NCBI GenBank assembly: GCA_017628675.1
Contig: JAGBYS010000288.1
Location: forward strand, 1-19,035
Source of the DNA: Tidjanibacter sp.
GTDB taxonomy: Bacteria > Bacteroidota > Bacteroidia > Bacteroidales > Rikenellaceae
Direction: 5' to 3'
DNA length: 19,035 nucleotides
A program made the position numbers and the translations under genes. The notes below the pieces were generated by a model. It saw nothing but the letters and a program-made list of their open reading frames with translations. It ran no database searches and was not told the DNA's origin. Below, in pieces: positions 13,821 through 19,035 of the stretch. How positions within the stretch are numbered: the first letter of the stretch is position 1; every line of letters begins with the position of its first letter.

Positions 13821-16766
13821 TTAGAAGGTTACGTCAAGACCAAAGGTGTATTGACGAGCCATAGGGTACTGGGCAGCGTAGATGTTGGTCGAGCCCTCGG
13901 GATCCAGACCCGAGAAGTGGGTGAAGGTGAGAAGGTTCTGCGCCTGCACATAGAGCCTTACGCTGCGGAAGATATTCTGCCTCTCGAGCCACTCTGCGGG
14001 GAGCGAGTAGCTGAGCATCACATTCTTGAGCCTCAAGAACGAAGCGTCCTCCAAGAGGCGGCTGTCGAACTCGGTGTACTCGCCATAGCGGGGGATGTCG
14101 GTCACATCGCCGGGCTTCTGCCAGCCCTCCAAGAGGCGGCGCGACTGGTTGTAGGTGGCAAACCTACCATTCGACTCGTCGAAGTAGCGGTCGTTGTTGA
14201 TCATCCAGCGATCGGCCACCCAGCTGAATTGGGTGCTGAGCGAAAGACCCTTGTAGCTGAGTGCGGTGCCAAAGCCGCCCTGCCAGGGTGCGATGTAGGT
14301 CTTGCCCACCAGCACCTTGTCCTCGTCGCGGAGCTGATCGGTGAGGTGACCATCGGCGGTGTACCACAGAGCGTCGCCATTGGCTGGATTGACACCCGCG
14401 TAGCGGTTGATGTAGAACTCGCCCAGGGGGTGACCAACAACAAGTTTGGTGTTGGTGCCCGAGCGCTCATACTCCTGCACACCGTTGTAGAGTTCGGTAA
14501 TCTCGTTATGGTTGTAGGAGATGTTGGCATTGGCGGTCCAGAGCAGGTCGTCGGTTGCGATGATGGTGCCCGAAACATTGAGCTCCACACCCGCATTGAC
14601 CATCTCGCCCACATTGTCCCAGTAGTAGCCAAAACCGCTGGTCGAGTAGGGCTGAGGTACCTCCATAAGCATATCGCTTGTAAGTTTGTAGTAGAACTCC
14701 AAGTCGGCCGTCATTCGTCCCCACAGACCTGTGTGGAGTGCGAGGTTGGTGGTCCAAGGTTTCTCCCAACCGAGGTTCTCGTTGCCGGGCTGCATCAGGC
14801 CTACGCCCGCATCGCCCATATAGTCGGCACCACCGCCCACCAGAGCCAAGTGTTCATAATTGGGAATCGAGGAGTTGCCACTCGTACCAGTGGAGAAGGA
14901 GAGTTGTGCGTGGGTAAGCCAGTCGGTGTAGGGAATCATAAACTCCTCCTTGCGCATATCCCACATAAGGCCCATAGACCAGAAGGCACCCCAACGGCGC
15001 GACTTGCCAAACCTCGAGGAACCATCCAAACGGAAGGCAGCCTCGGCGTAGATGCGGTTGTCGTAGTTGTACTCGCCACGGGTGAAGAACGAGAGGAAGC
15101 CGTAGTCGGAGTCGGTCGTGTCGTCCCACGAAGTTGCCCTCGTACCAGTGGAAATGTTCGTCAGGCGGTCGTTATTCTGACCCTCGGTCAGCACGCTGAA
15201 ACCTTCGTAGTGGTAGTCTACGCCCTCCTGACCGAGCAGGAATGTGAAGTTGTGCTCGTCGTCTATGCTGAAGGTGTAGTTTGCGGTGTTGGTGATGGTG
15301 AGGTTGTAGCTGTCGGTCGAGCTGCGCGAGGCCGAGCCGTTGCCCTGGTTGGGCATATAGCTGGGGTACGACACACCAAAACCGGTGGTGTGGGAGTAGT
15401 CCACGCCAAACTGCGAACGGAGGACAAGACCCTCAATGGGTTTAGCCTCTGCGAAGAGGGTCGAGAGGAGCTTGTATTTGTTGTAGTGCACGGGGTTGTT
15501 CTCGAGCCACTCGAGGGGGTTCTGGCCGTTGCCTTTCCACGAGCCGTCGGCAATGGAGGCCAGCGAGCCGTCCGCCTTGCGAGGATTCCAGTAGGGGAGC
15601 ATAAAGCGTGCGGCCGAGATGGGGGTTACGAGAGTGTATGCACCCTCGTCGGCCTGCTGAATCTTCTGGAAGTTGAGCATCGTGTTGGTACCCACGGTGA
15701 GCCAGTCTGCCGCCTTGCGCTGGAGGTTTGCCCTCATCGAGAAGCGCTCAAACGAGGAGCCTACAGCCGTACCCTCCTGGCTGTAGTAGCCGCCCGAAAG
15801 GTAGTAGTTGGTCTTGCTATCGGCGCCCGAGATGGAAACCTCATAATTCTGAAGGGGAGCCGAGGAGTTAAAGACCTCGTTCATCCAGTTGACATTCACT
15901 TTCTCGAGCTGCTGGTAGTTCTGACCTGCGGTCATACCGGTCCTCTTCTCATACTCGATGCGCTCGGGAGTGGTCATAAGGTCCCACTTGCTGTCGTCGG
16001 CCTGCGAGAAGCCCACCTGCATACGATAGTCGATGCGGGGACGCTCGGCAACCTTACCACGCTTGGTGGTGATTACGATGACTCCATTTGCCGCCCTGGC
16101 ACCGTAAATCGAGGTCGAGGAGGCATCCTTGAGCACCGAGAGTGACTCGATGTCGGCAGGGTTGATGGTGTTGAAATCGCTCGCCGAGATGGGCACACCG
16201 TCGAGGATGTAGAGTGGTGCAGTGCCCGAGTTGATGGAGTTTGTACCACGGATGGTCATAGTGGCCGTAGCGCTGGGCTCACCCGTGTTGGAGAGCACCG
16301 AAAGACCAGCAACCTGACCCTGGAGCGCCTGGTCGAAGGCGGCAGTGGGGGTGTTCTCCACCTTCTCGGCCTTGACGGTCGATACCGAGCCCGCAACCGT
16401 GCCCTTCTTCCTGACGGCATAGGCGATCACGACCACATCGTCGAGCACCTCGCTGTCGCTGCGAAGCTCCACATTGTGGGTGATGGTCGACTCTCCGGCG
16501 GGCACTTTCCAGGTGCTCTCCTGGTAGCCCATATAGGAGTAGGTGAGGGAGGTGCCGGCTGTAGCCGCAATGGAGTAGCTACCATCTATCGAGGTGGTAG
16601 TACCGCTCATTGTCTCCGTGATGATTGTGACACCGATAAGGGGCTCGCCGTTCTGGCTGTCCACAACCTTACCGCTGACAGTGACGCTCTGTGCATAGGA
16701 TGTTGCGACGGAGCATAGCAGCACAAGTAGTGCCGATAACATTAGTTTGGTTAGACTTGTTCTCAT
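13821..16766 (-). CDS. susC: SusC/RagA-family TonB-dependent outer-membrane transporter
   Basis: The 981-residue protein has a type I signal peptide (MRTSLTKLMLSALLVLLCSVATSYAQ). A carboxypeptidase-regulatory-like beta-sandwich follows at ~28-108 (VSGKVVDSQNGEPLIGVTI ... YSYMGYQ), as is usual for SusC proteins. Next come a TonB-box-like DDVVVIAYA segment and the plug domain, including LQGQVAGLSV, TIRGTNSINSGTAPLYILDGVPI and SIYGARAANGVIVITTKRGK. The remainder is a 22-stranded-type beta-barrel ending QYTFGLDVTF with the terminal aromatic. It imports the substrate released from SusD using TonB energy. ATG 16766 is preferred over a TTG at 16775 that only lengthens the frame by three residues and overlaps the promoter element. 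It is the first gene of the nine-gene operon. Generic family symbol only. Confidence 0.96.
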   Translation of the reverse strand: MRTSLTKLMLSALLVLLCSVATSYAQSVTVSGKVVDSQNGEPLIGVTIITETMSGTTTSIDGSYSIAATAGTSLTYSYMGYQESTWKVPAGESTITHNVELRSDSEVLDDVVVIAYAVRKKGTVAGSVSTVKAEKVENTPTAAFDQALQGQVAGLSVLSNTGEPSATATMTIRGTNSINSGTAPLYILDGVPISASDFNTINPADIESLSVLKDASSTSIYGARAANGVIVITTKRGKVAERPRIDYRMQVGFSQADDSKWDLMTTPERIEYEKRTGMTAGQNYQQLEKVNVNWMNEVFNSSAPLQNYEVSISGADSKTNYYLSGGYYSQEGTAVGSSFERFSMRANLQRKAADWLTVGTNTMLNFQKIQQADEGAYTLVTPISAARFMLPYWNPRKADGSLASIADGSWKGNGQNPLEWLENNPVHYNKYKLLSTLFAEAKPIEGLVLRSQFGVDYSHTTGFGVSYPSYMPNQGNGSASRSSTDSYNLTITNTANYTFSIDDEHNFTFLLGQEGVDYHYEGFSVLTEGQNNDRLTNISTGTRATSWDDTTDSDYGFLSFFTRGEYNYDNRIYAEAAFRLDGSSRFGKSRRWGAFWSMGLMWDMRKEEFMIPYTDWLTHAQLSFSTGTSGNSSIPNYEHLALVGGGADYMGDAGVGLMQPGNENLGWEKPWTTNLALHTGLWGRMTADLEFYYKLTSDMLMEVPQPYSTSGFGYYWDNVGEMVNAGVELNVSGTIIATDDLLWTANANISYNHNEITELYNGVQEYERSGTNTKLVVGHPLGEFYINRYAGVNPANGDALWYTADGHLTDQLRDEDKVLVGKTYIAPWQGGFGTALSYKGLSLSTQFSWVADRWMINNDRYFDESNGRFATYNQSRRLLEGWQKPGDVTDIPRYGEYTEFDSRLLEDASFLRLKNVMLSYSLPAEWLERQNIFRSVRLYVQAQNLLTFTHFSGLDPEGSTNIYAAQYPMARQYTFGLDVTF

Positions 16767-16772
16767 AACGCG

Positions 16773-16802
16773 CAAAGGTAATCATTTTGTACAAACCGCA
16801 AT
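16773..16802 (-). promoter_or_regulatory. Bacteroidetes-type promoter of the SusCD operon
   Basis: On the - strand TACCTTTG (16773-16780) matches the Bacteroidetes -7 element TAnnTTTG perfectly. ATTG (16799-16802) lies 18 nt upstream as a 3-of-4 match to the -33 TTTG. Only six bases separate the -7 element from the susC ATG, which would make the mRNA leaderless or nearly so. Confidence 0.5.
16786..16795. promoter_or_regulatory. Perfect palindrome TTTGTACAAA in the susC promoter spacer
   Basis: A 10-bp perfect palindrome sits between the candidate -33 and -7 elements. That position would suit a repressor or activator site, but no regulator is known and a chance occurrence is possible. Confidence 0.3.
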
Positions 16803-16813
16803 CCTCTTACACC

Positions 16814-16855
16814 TTATAAATAATAAATTATTTATTAACAAACTGTTTATAAATA
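16814..16855. repeat. AT-only palindrome flanked by TTATAAATA direct repeats
   Basis: TAATAAAT-T-ATTTATTA (16821-16837) is a 17-bp inverted repeat with 8-bp arms. TTATAAATA occurs at 16814-16822 and again at 16847-16855, 33 bp apart (about three helical turns). It lies upstream of both divergent promoters. It may be an UP-element, a nucleoid-protein site or a regulator site. In AT-rich DNA such symmetry can also arise by chance. Confidence 0.35.
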
Positions 16856-16943
16856 GCTGACTGATTTGGATGTCTGAACGAGAAATTAGGTTTCGTAGTA
16901 ACCCGATTTGATGAGTTTTAGTCCGTTATTGCAAATAATTTTG

Positions 16944-16951
16944 TATATTTG
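16944..16951 (+). promoter_or_regulatory. Candidate -7 element of the SH3/zinc-ribbon membrane protein gene
   Basis: TATATTTG matches TAnnTTTG and lies 32 nt before the ATG at 16984, giving a leader of about 25-30 nt. A clean TTTG at the right distance upstream is missing; TTTTA at 16916-16920 is the nearest candidate. The - strand promoter lies ~165 bp away, so this is a divergent promoter region. Confidence 0.5.
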
Positions 16952-16983
16952 TGAAAATTAACCTGAAAACTTAAATTTTCCTT

Positions 16984-18549
16984 ATGGCCATCCCGAAATC
17001 TAAACCCAAGAAAAACAGCCTGCTGCGCCGTATCTGGGCGCCTGTTAGTATGCTGACATCCTTCCCCTTTAGTACTAATTTGATACGCTATGGTCGTTTT
17101 AATGTTTGGAACACCTCTCTTGCGTTGTTGATTGTTGTGGCCACGGTCATTGGCTACACCTCCTTCCACAAATCTCTCCACCCCTCGTTTGAGAGCCGAG
17201 AGGCAAAGGTTGTGATGGCGGGCTCTCTGCTCGACGATTTCCTCACCGACGATGGCAAGGCCATTGGTTCGGTGCGCGTGGGCCAGAGCGTGGAACTGTT
17301 GGCATACGGAGAGGGGTATTTCCTGATTCAGACCGCCGAGGGTGAGCGTGGATGGGTAGATGCTGCCGTTATGGATAGGAATTTTGTTGTGGCGACCGAC
17401 AGACACGAGGAGGCTCAGCTCGGTGAGGCCTATAAATTCGTACGCTACGAGGGAGATAACCACTTCGAGATTGTGGCGGCCGATGAGAAGGGTAAGAGGC
17501 GCACCTTCAAAAAATATGAGCTCTTCCCAACTGCCGCCTACGGTGTGCCATCGTTGGGCTTGGACGACTCCTTCTCCAGGCGATATATCTATGTCACAGA
17601 GCGTTGGATGGCAAAGCATTTTGCCGAGGGTGCAGAGCTTGAGGCTATGTGCAAGAGGTTCTACGGCTATCCCGTGGTTGTGGATATCGTCAATAGTCAT
17701 ACTAAGAATGTCTGCTTCCCCGTGCGTGTCAAGGACTTTGATACCAACATCTTCCACCCCAAAGTGGTGGCCCGTTTTGTGGATGGTAAATTGGTGGATT
17801 ACACCCTCACGGAGGATGGTAAGATACCCTTTGTGGAGCGCTTTATCCCCTTTGGCGGGCGTATTGCCTCCACCAGACTCTTTGTTAAGTTGCGTAGCCG
17901 TCCATTCTTGGTTGCGCCCAAGTACAACGGTGTGGAGGATGTGATTGGTGCCAATAAGGCCGGCAAGAGTCTGCCCGGCTGGGTGCGTATTCCTATCATC
18001 GTGCTGCTCTTGTTTGTTGCCTATCTGGTGATCATGGCTCACCTGATGGTGTCGCCCCTGATATTCCATTACCTCGATCGCATACCCTTCATTCCCGCGA
18101 GAGTGGGGCAGTGGGGACTGTTCATATCATTGCCTATTAGTGTTGTGATTCTCTATATGATCTACACCCCTCACTGGATTGTCTTGGCGGTGGCGTTCTT
18201 CTTGGGTTTTGCCATTGTTAGGGCGCTTGCCGAGTGGGAGGTGTATAGCCATTGCCCCGTTTGTCGCCAATATTATGTGCTGCGCACGCTGGGCTACGGC
18301 GAGGCTCGGGAGCATCATTATGATGAGGTCAGACGCCACGTTACCGAGGAGGTTACCAAGAGAGATGGCCGTGTGATTGACCGCAAGGTGGTGGGAACCC
18401 GAGATGAGGTGATACACCACAAGGATGTTTACCAAGATGAGTTCATCGTCTGTGAGCATTGCAATCAGAAACTGGTTGTGTCGCTCCATAATGGCAGGGC
18501 GCAGGGCATCGGTGCTGTGGATGAGTGGCCCAAACCTCAGGGAAAATAG
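16984..18549 (+). CDS. Uncharacterised membrane protein: SH3-like domain, membrane helices and split C-terminal zinc ribbon
   Basis: I do not recognise a named family for this 521-residue protein. A basic N-terminus (KSKPKKNSLLRR) precedes a first membrane helix at ~42-59. Residues ~73-135 resemble a bacterial SH3-like domain (VVMAGSLLDDF ... VRVGQSVELLAYGEGYFLIQTAEGERGWVDAAVM). Residues ~140-320 are an unassigned soluble region. Three further helices follow at ~335-356, 376-394 and 398-415. After them come CPVC (Cys424, Cys427) and CEHC (Cys490, Cys493), probably a cytoplasmic zinc ribbon whose halves are separated by a 62-residue charged, His- and Glu-rich insertion. The start ATG 16984 follows a TAnnTTTG element. 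It is divergent from the SusCD operon and no functional link is demonstrated. A role in envelope sensing or surface assembly is only a guess. Confidence 0.8.
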   Translation: MAIPKSKPKKNSLLRRIWAPVSMLTSFPFSTNLIRYGRFNVWNTSLALLIVVATVIGYTSFHKSLHPSFESREAKVVMAGSLLDDFLTDDGKAIGSVRVGQSVELLAYGEGYFLIQTAEGERGWVDAAVMDRNFVVATDRHEEAQLGEAYKFVRYEGDNHFEIVAADEKGKRRTFKKYELFPTAAYGVPSLGLDDSFSRRYIYVTERWMAKHFAEGAELEAMCKRFYGYPVVVDIVNSHTKNVCFPVRVKDFDTNIFHPKVVARFVDGKLVDYTLTEDGKIPFVERFIPFGGRIASTRLFVKLRSRPFLVAPKYNGVEDVIGANKAGKSLPGWVRIPIIVLLLFVAYLVIMAHLMVSPLIFHYLDRIPFIPARVGQWGLFISLPISVVILYMIYTPHWIVLAVAFFLGFAIVRALAEWEVYSHCPVCRQYYVLRTLGYGEAREHHYDEVRRHVTEEVTKRDGRVIDRKVVGTRDEVIHHKDVYQDEFIVCEHCNQKLVVSLHNGRAQGIGAVDEWPKPQGK

Positions 18550-18632
18550 ATTGCTAAGTAAAAGAAAAAGAAGTCTGCTGGTGTGTGGCACGGTTTTGGG
18601 GCCATAGTGAAAGATACTTACAAATCTTCGCT

Positions 18633-18887
18633 ATGAAACAAAGCGACAAACAATACTTGACGGCCGAGAATGGCCGTCCCATTGCCGACAACCAGAACAC
18701 GCAAACTGAAGGGGTGCGAGGCCCTGTGGCCTTGCAGGACCCTTGGTTAACCGAAAGACTCGCCCACTTCGACCGTGAGGTTATCCCTGAAAGGCGTATG
18801 CACGCCAAAGACTTTGGGCCTGTCGCTCTCGGAGGCCCTCTCCGCCGAAGACCCTGCCCATCCTTCGTGGGATTGGATGTAAGATAA
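18633..18887 (+). pseudogene. katA: Catalase (KatA-type) gene remnant, truncated after the distal-histidine motif
   Basis: The first 59 residues match the start of clade-3 haem catalases: [40 protein letters not shown] and ERRMHAK. In intact catalases the His of this last motif is the distal catalytic histidine, and GSGAYGTFTVTHDIT follows. Here the similarity ends abruptly at Lys59 (18809). The frame runs through 25 unrelated residues to a TAA at 18885-18887, giving 84 residues against the usual ~480-500. The haem-ligand Tyr and distal Asn regions are absent from the rest of the window in any frame. The piece cannot be an active catalase. It may be a deletion or recombination remnant, or an artefact of assembly. 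The coordinates include the non-homologous tail up to the stop. Confidence 0.82.
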
Positions 18888-18971
18888 AGGCGATGGCTGC
18901 CGCTCCCTTGCAGGTAAATGGCCGCACGACATTGTTTCGGGTGAGCCCCATCCCCGCAGAATAGAAATAAA
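18810..18971. other. Unassigned sequence downstream of the catalase breakpoint
   Basis: No recognisable gene or RNA is seen on either strand. One + frame continues across the breakpoint as a plausible-looking peptide ([13 protein letters not shown]...HPSWDWM, stop TAA at 18879-18881). It could be the 3' end of another gene joined to the catalase start. The short - strand frames have the composition of out-of-frame translation. Confidence 0.3.
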
Positions 18972-19003
18972 AAAAAGAGAACTCTTTTCGGAGTTCTCTT
19001 TTT
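18972..19003. terminator. Bidirectional intrinsic terminator near the right edge
   Basis: AAAAAGAGAACTC (18972-18984) and GAGTTCTCTTTTT (18991-19003) form a perfect 13-bp stem around a 6-nt loop. The T-run lies within the + strand stem end, and an A-run upstream (18968-18976) serves the - strand. It could end a + strand transcript from the catalase remnant region and a - strand transcript entering from beyond the window. Confidence 0.85.
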
Positions 19004-19035
19004 GTGTGGTGCCACCAGAATCCTTGAACCATAGC

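Larger units (their letters stand above)
1565..16766 (-). other. Nine-gene SusCD-type operon, probably for protein/peptide use
   Basis: Nine genes run in one direction with gaps of 15, 14, 38, 23, 47, 57, 20 and 21 nt, with no visible internal terminator, and end at the terminator 1506-1539. Seven products are predicted lipoproteins, one is a TonB-dependent porin and one is soluble and exported. The only enzyme is an S8 protease. There are no carbohydrate-active enzymes, so the usual glycan interpretation of a SusCD locus is not supported. Confidence 0.8.

Noticed and set aside
13851..16145. 764-codon antisense frame across susC
   Set aside because: Same codon-bias shadow. The sense strand is an unambiguous SusC, and the antisense translation shows no domain.
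1565..16766. Classical polysaccharide utilisation locus
   Set aside because: SusC/SusD are present, but no glycoside hydrolase, lyase, esterase, sulfatase or sugar-sensing regulator is encoded. The only enzyme is a protease.
16767..16775. TTG start adding three residues to SusC
   Set aside because: It overlaps the promoter -7 element, and ATG 16766 gives a complete signal peptide.
18888..18965. SRP-RNA-like hairpin (CCTGCAAGGGAGC) on the - strand
   Set aside because: Only a weak resemblance to the GGAA-loop/AGCA element; the rest of the helix does not pair, and it lies downstream of a - strand terminator.
19004..19035. Partial tRNA on the - strand
   Set aside because: GGCACCA-like end and an adjacent terminator are suggestive, but the expected GGTTCRAnnCC T-arm is not formed (the visible bases read GGTTCAAGGATTC and the stem does not pair). 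Not annotated.
1..19035. CRISPR arrays, insertion sequences, transposases, integrases, phage genes or rRNA
   Set aside because: None found on either strand. No regularly spaced direct repeats and no mobile-element protein motifs are present.

Overview
The window looks like a chromosomal segment of a gut-type Bacteroidales member, possibly Alistipes/Rikenellaceae-like (genus is a guess). The grounds are a complete SusC/SusD pair, seven predicted lipoproteins with acidic residues just after the lipid-bearing cysteine, BACON-type and Bacteroidales-specific domains, a TAnnTTTG promoter element, and A-rich translation starts instead of Shine-Dalgarno sites.

Left end (1-1484, + strand): three tightly spaced housekeeping genes. 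These are the 3' part of the NADH-sensing repressor rex, a short RibF-like protein holding only the FMN adenylyltransferase module, and a YbgC/FadM-type hotdog acyl-CoA thioesterase. They end in a strong bidirectional terminator (1506-1539) that also closes the large convergent operon.

Centre (1565-16766, - strand): one probable nine-gene operon with gaps of 14-57 nt. In transcription order it encodes SusC (TonB-dependent porin), SusD (lipid-anchored lid), two accessory lipoproteins (DUF4843/DUF4984-like and DUF5003-like, the latter with a perfect EF-hand loop), a large DUF4458-like leucine-rich-repeat lipoprotein, a BACON plus LRR lipoprotein, a lipid-anchored subtilisin-family (S8) protease with an intact triad, a secreted DUF1573 protein and a small lipocalin-like lipoprotein. 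No glycoside hydrolase, lyase, sulfatase or sugar kinase is present, whereas a protease and two LRR protein-binding modules are. The simplest reading is an outer-membrane machine for capturing, cutting and importing protein or peptide rather than glycan. From memory, the first five genes resemble the order of the B. thetaiotaomicron BT2264-BT2260 region, whose SusCD complex was found with peptides bound. No dedicated regulator (ECF sigma/anti-sigma, hybrid two-component or SusR) lies in the window.

Right end (16767-19035): a 217-nt AT-rich divergent promoter region with a near-leaderless susC promoter, palindromes and a promoter for a + strand gene. That gene encodes an uncharacterised membrane protein with an SH3-like extracytoplasmic part and a C-terminal zinc ribbon whose two CxxC halves are 62 residues apart. 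It is followed by a broken catalase gene that keeps only the first ~59 residues, then sequence I cannot assign, and a bidirectional terminator near the edge.
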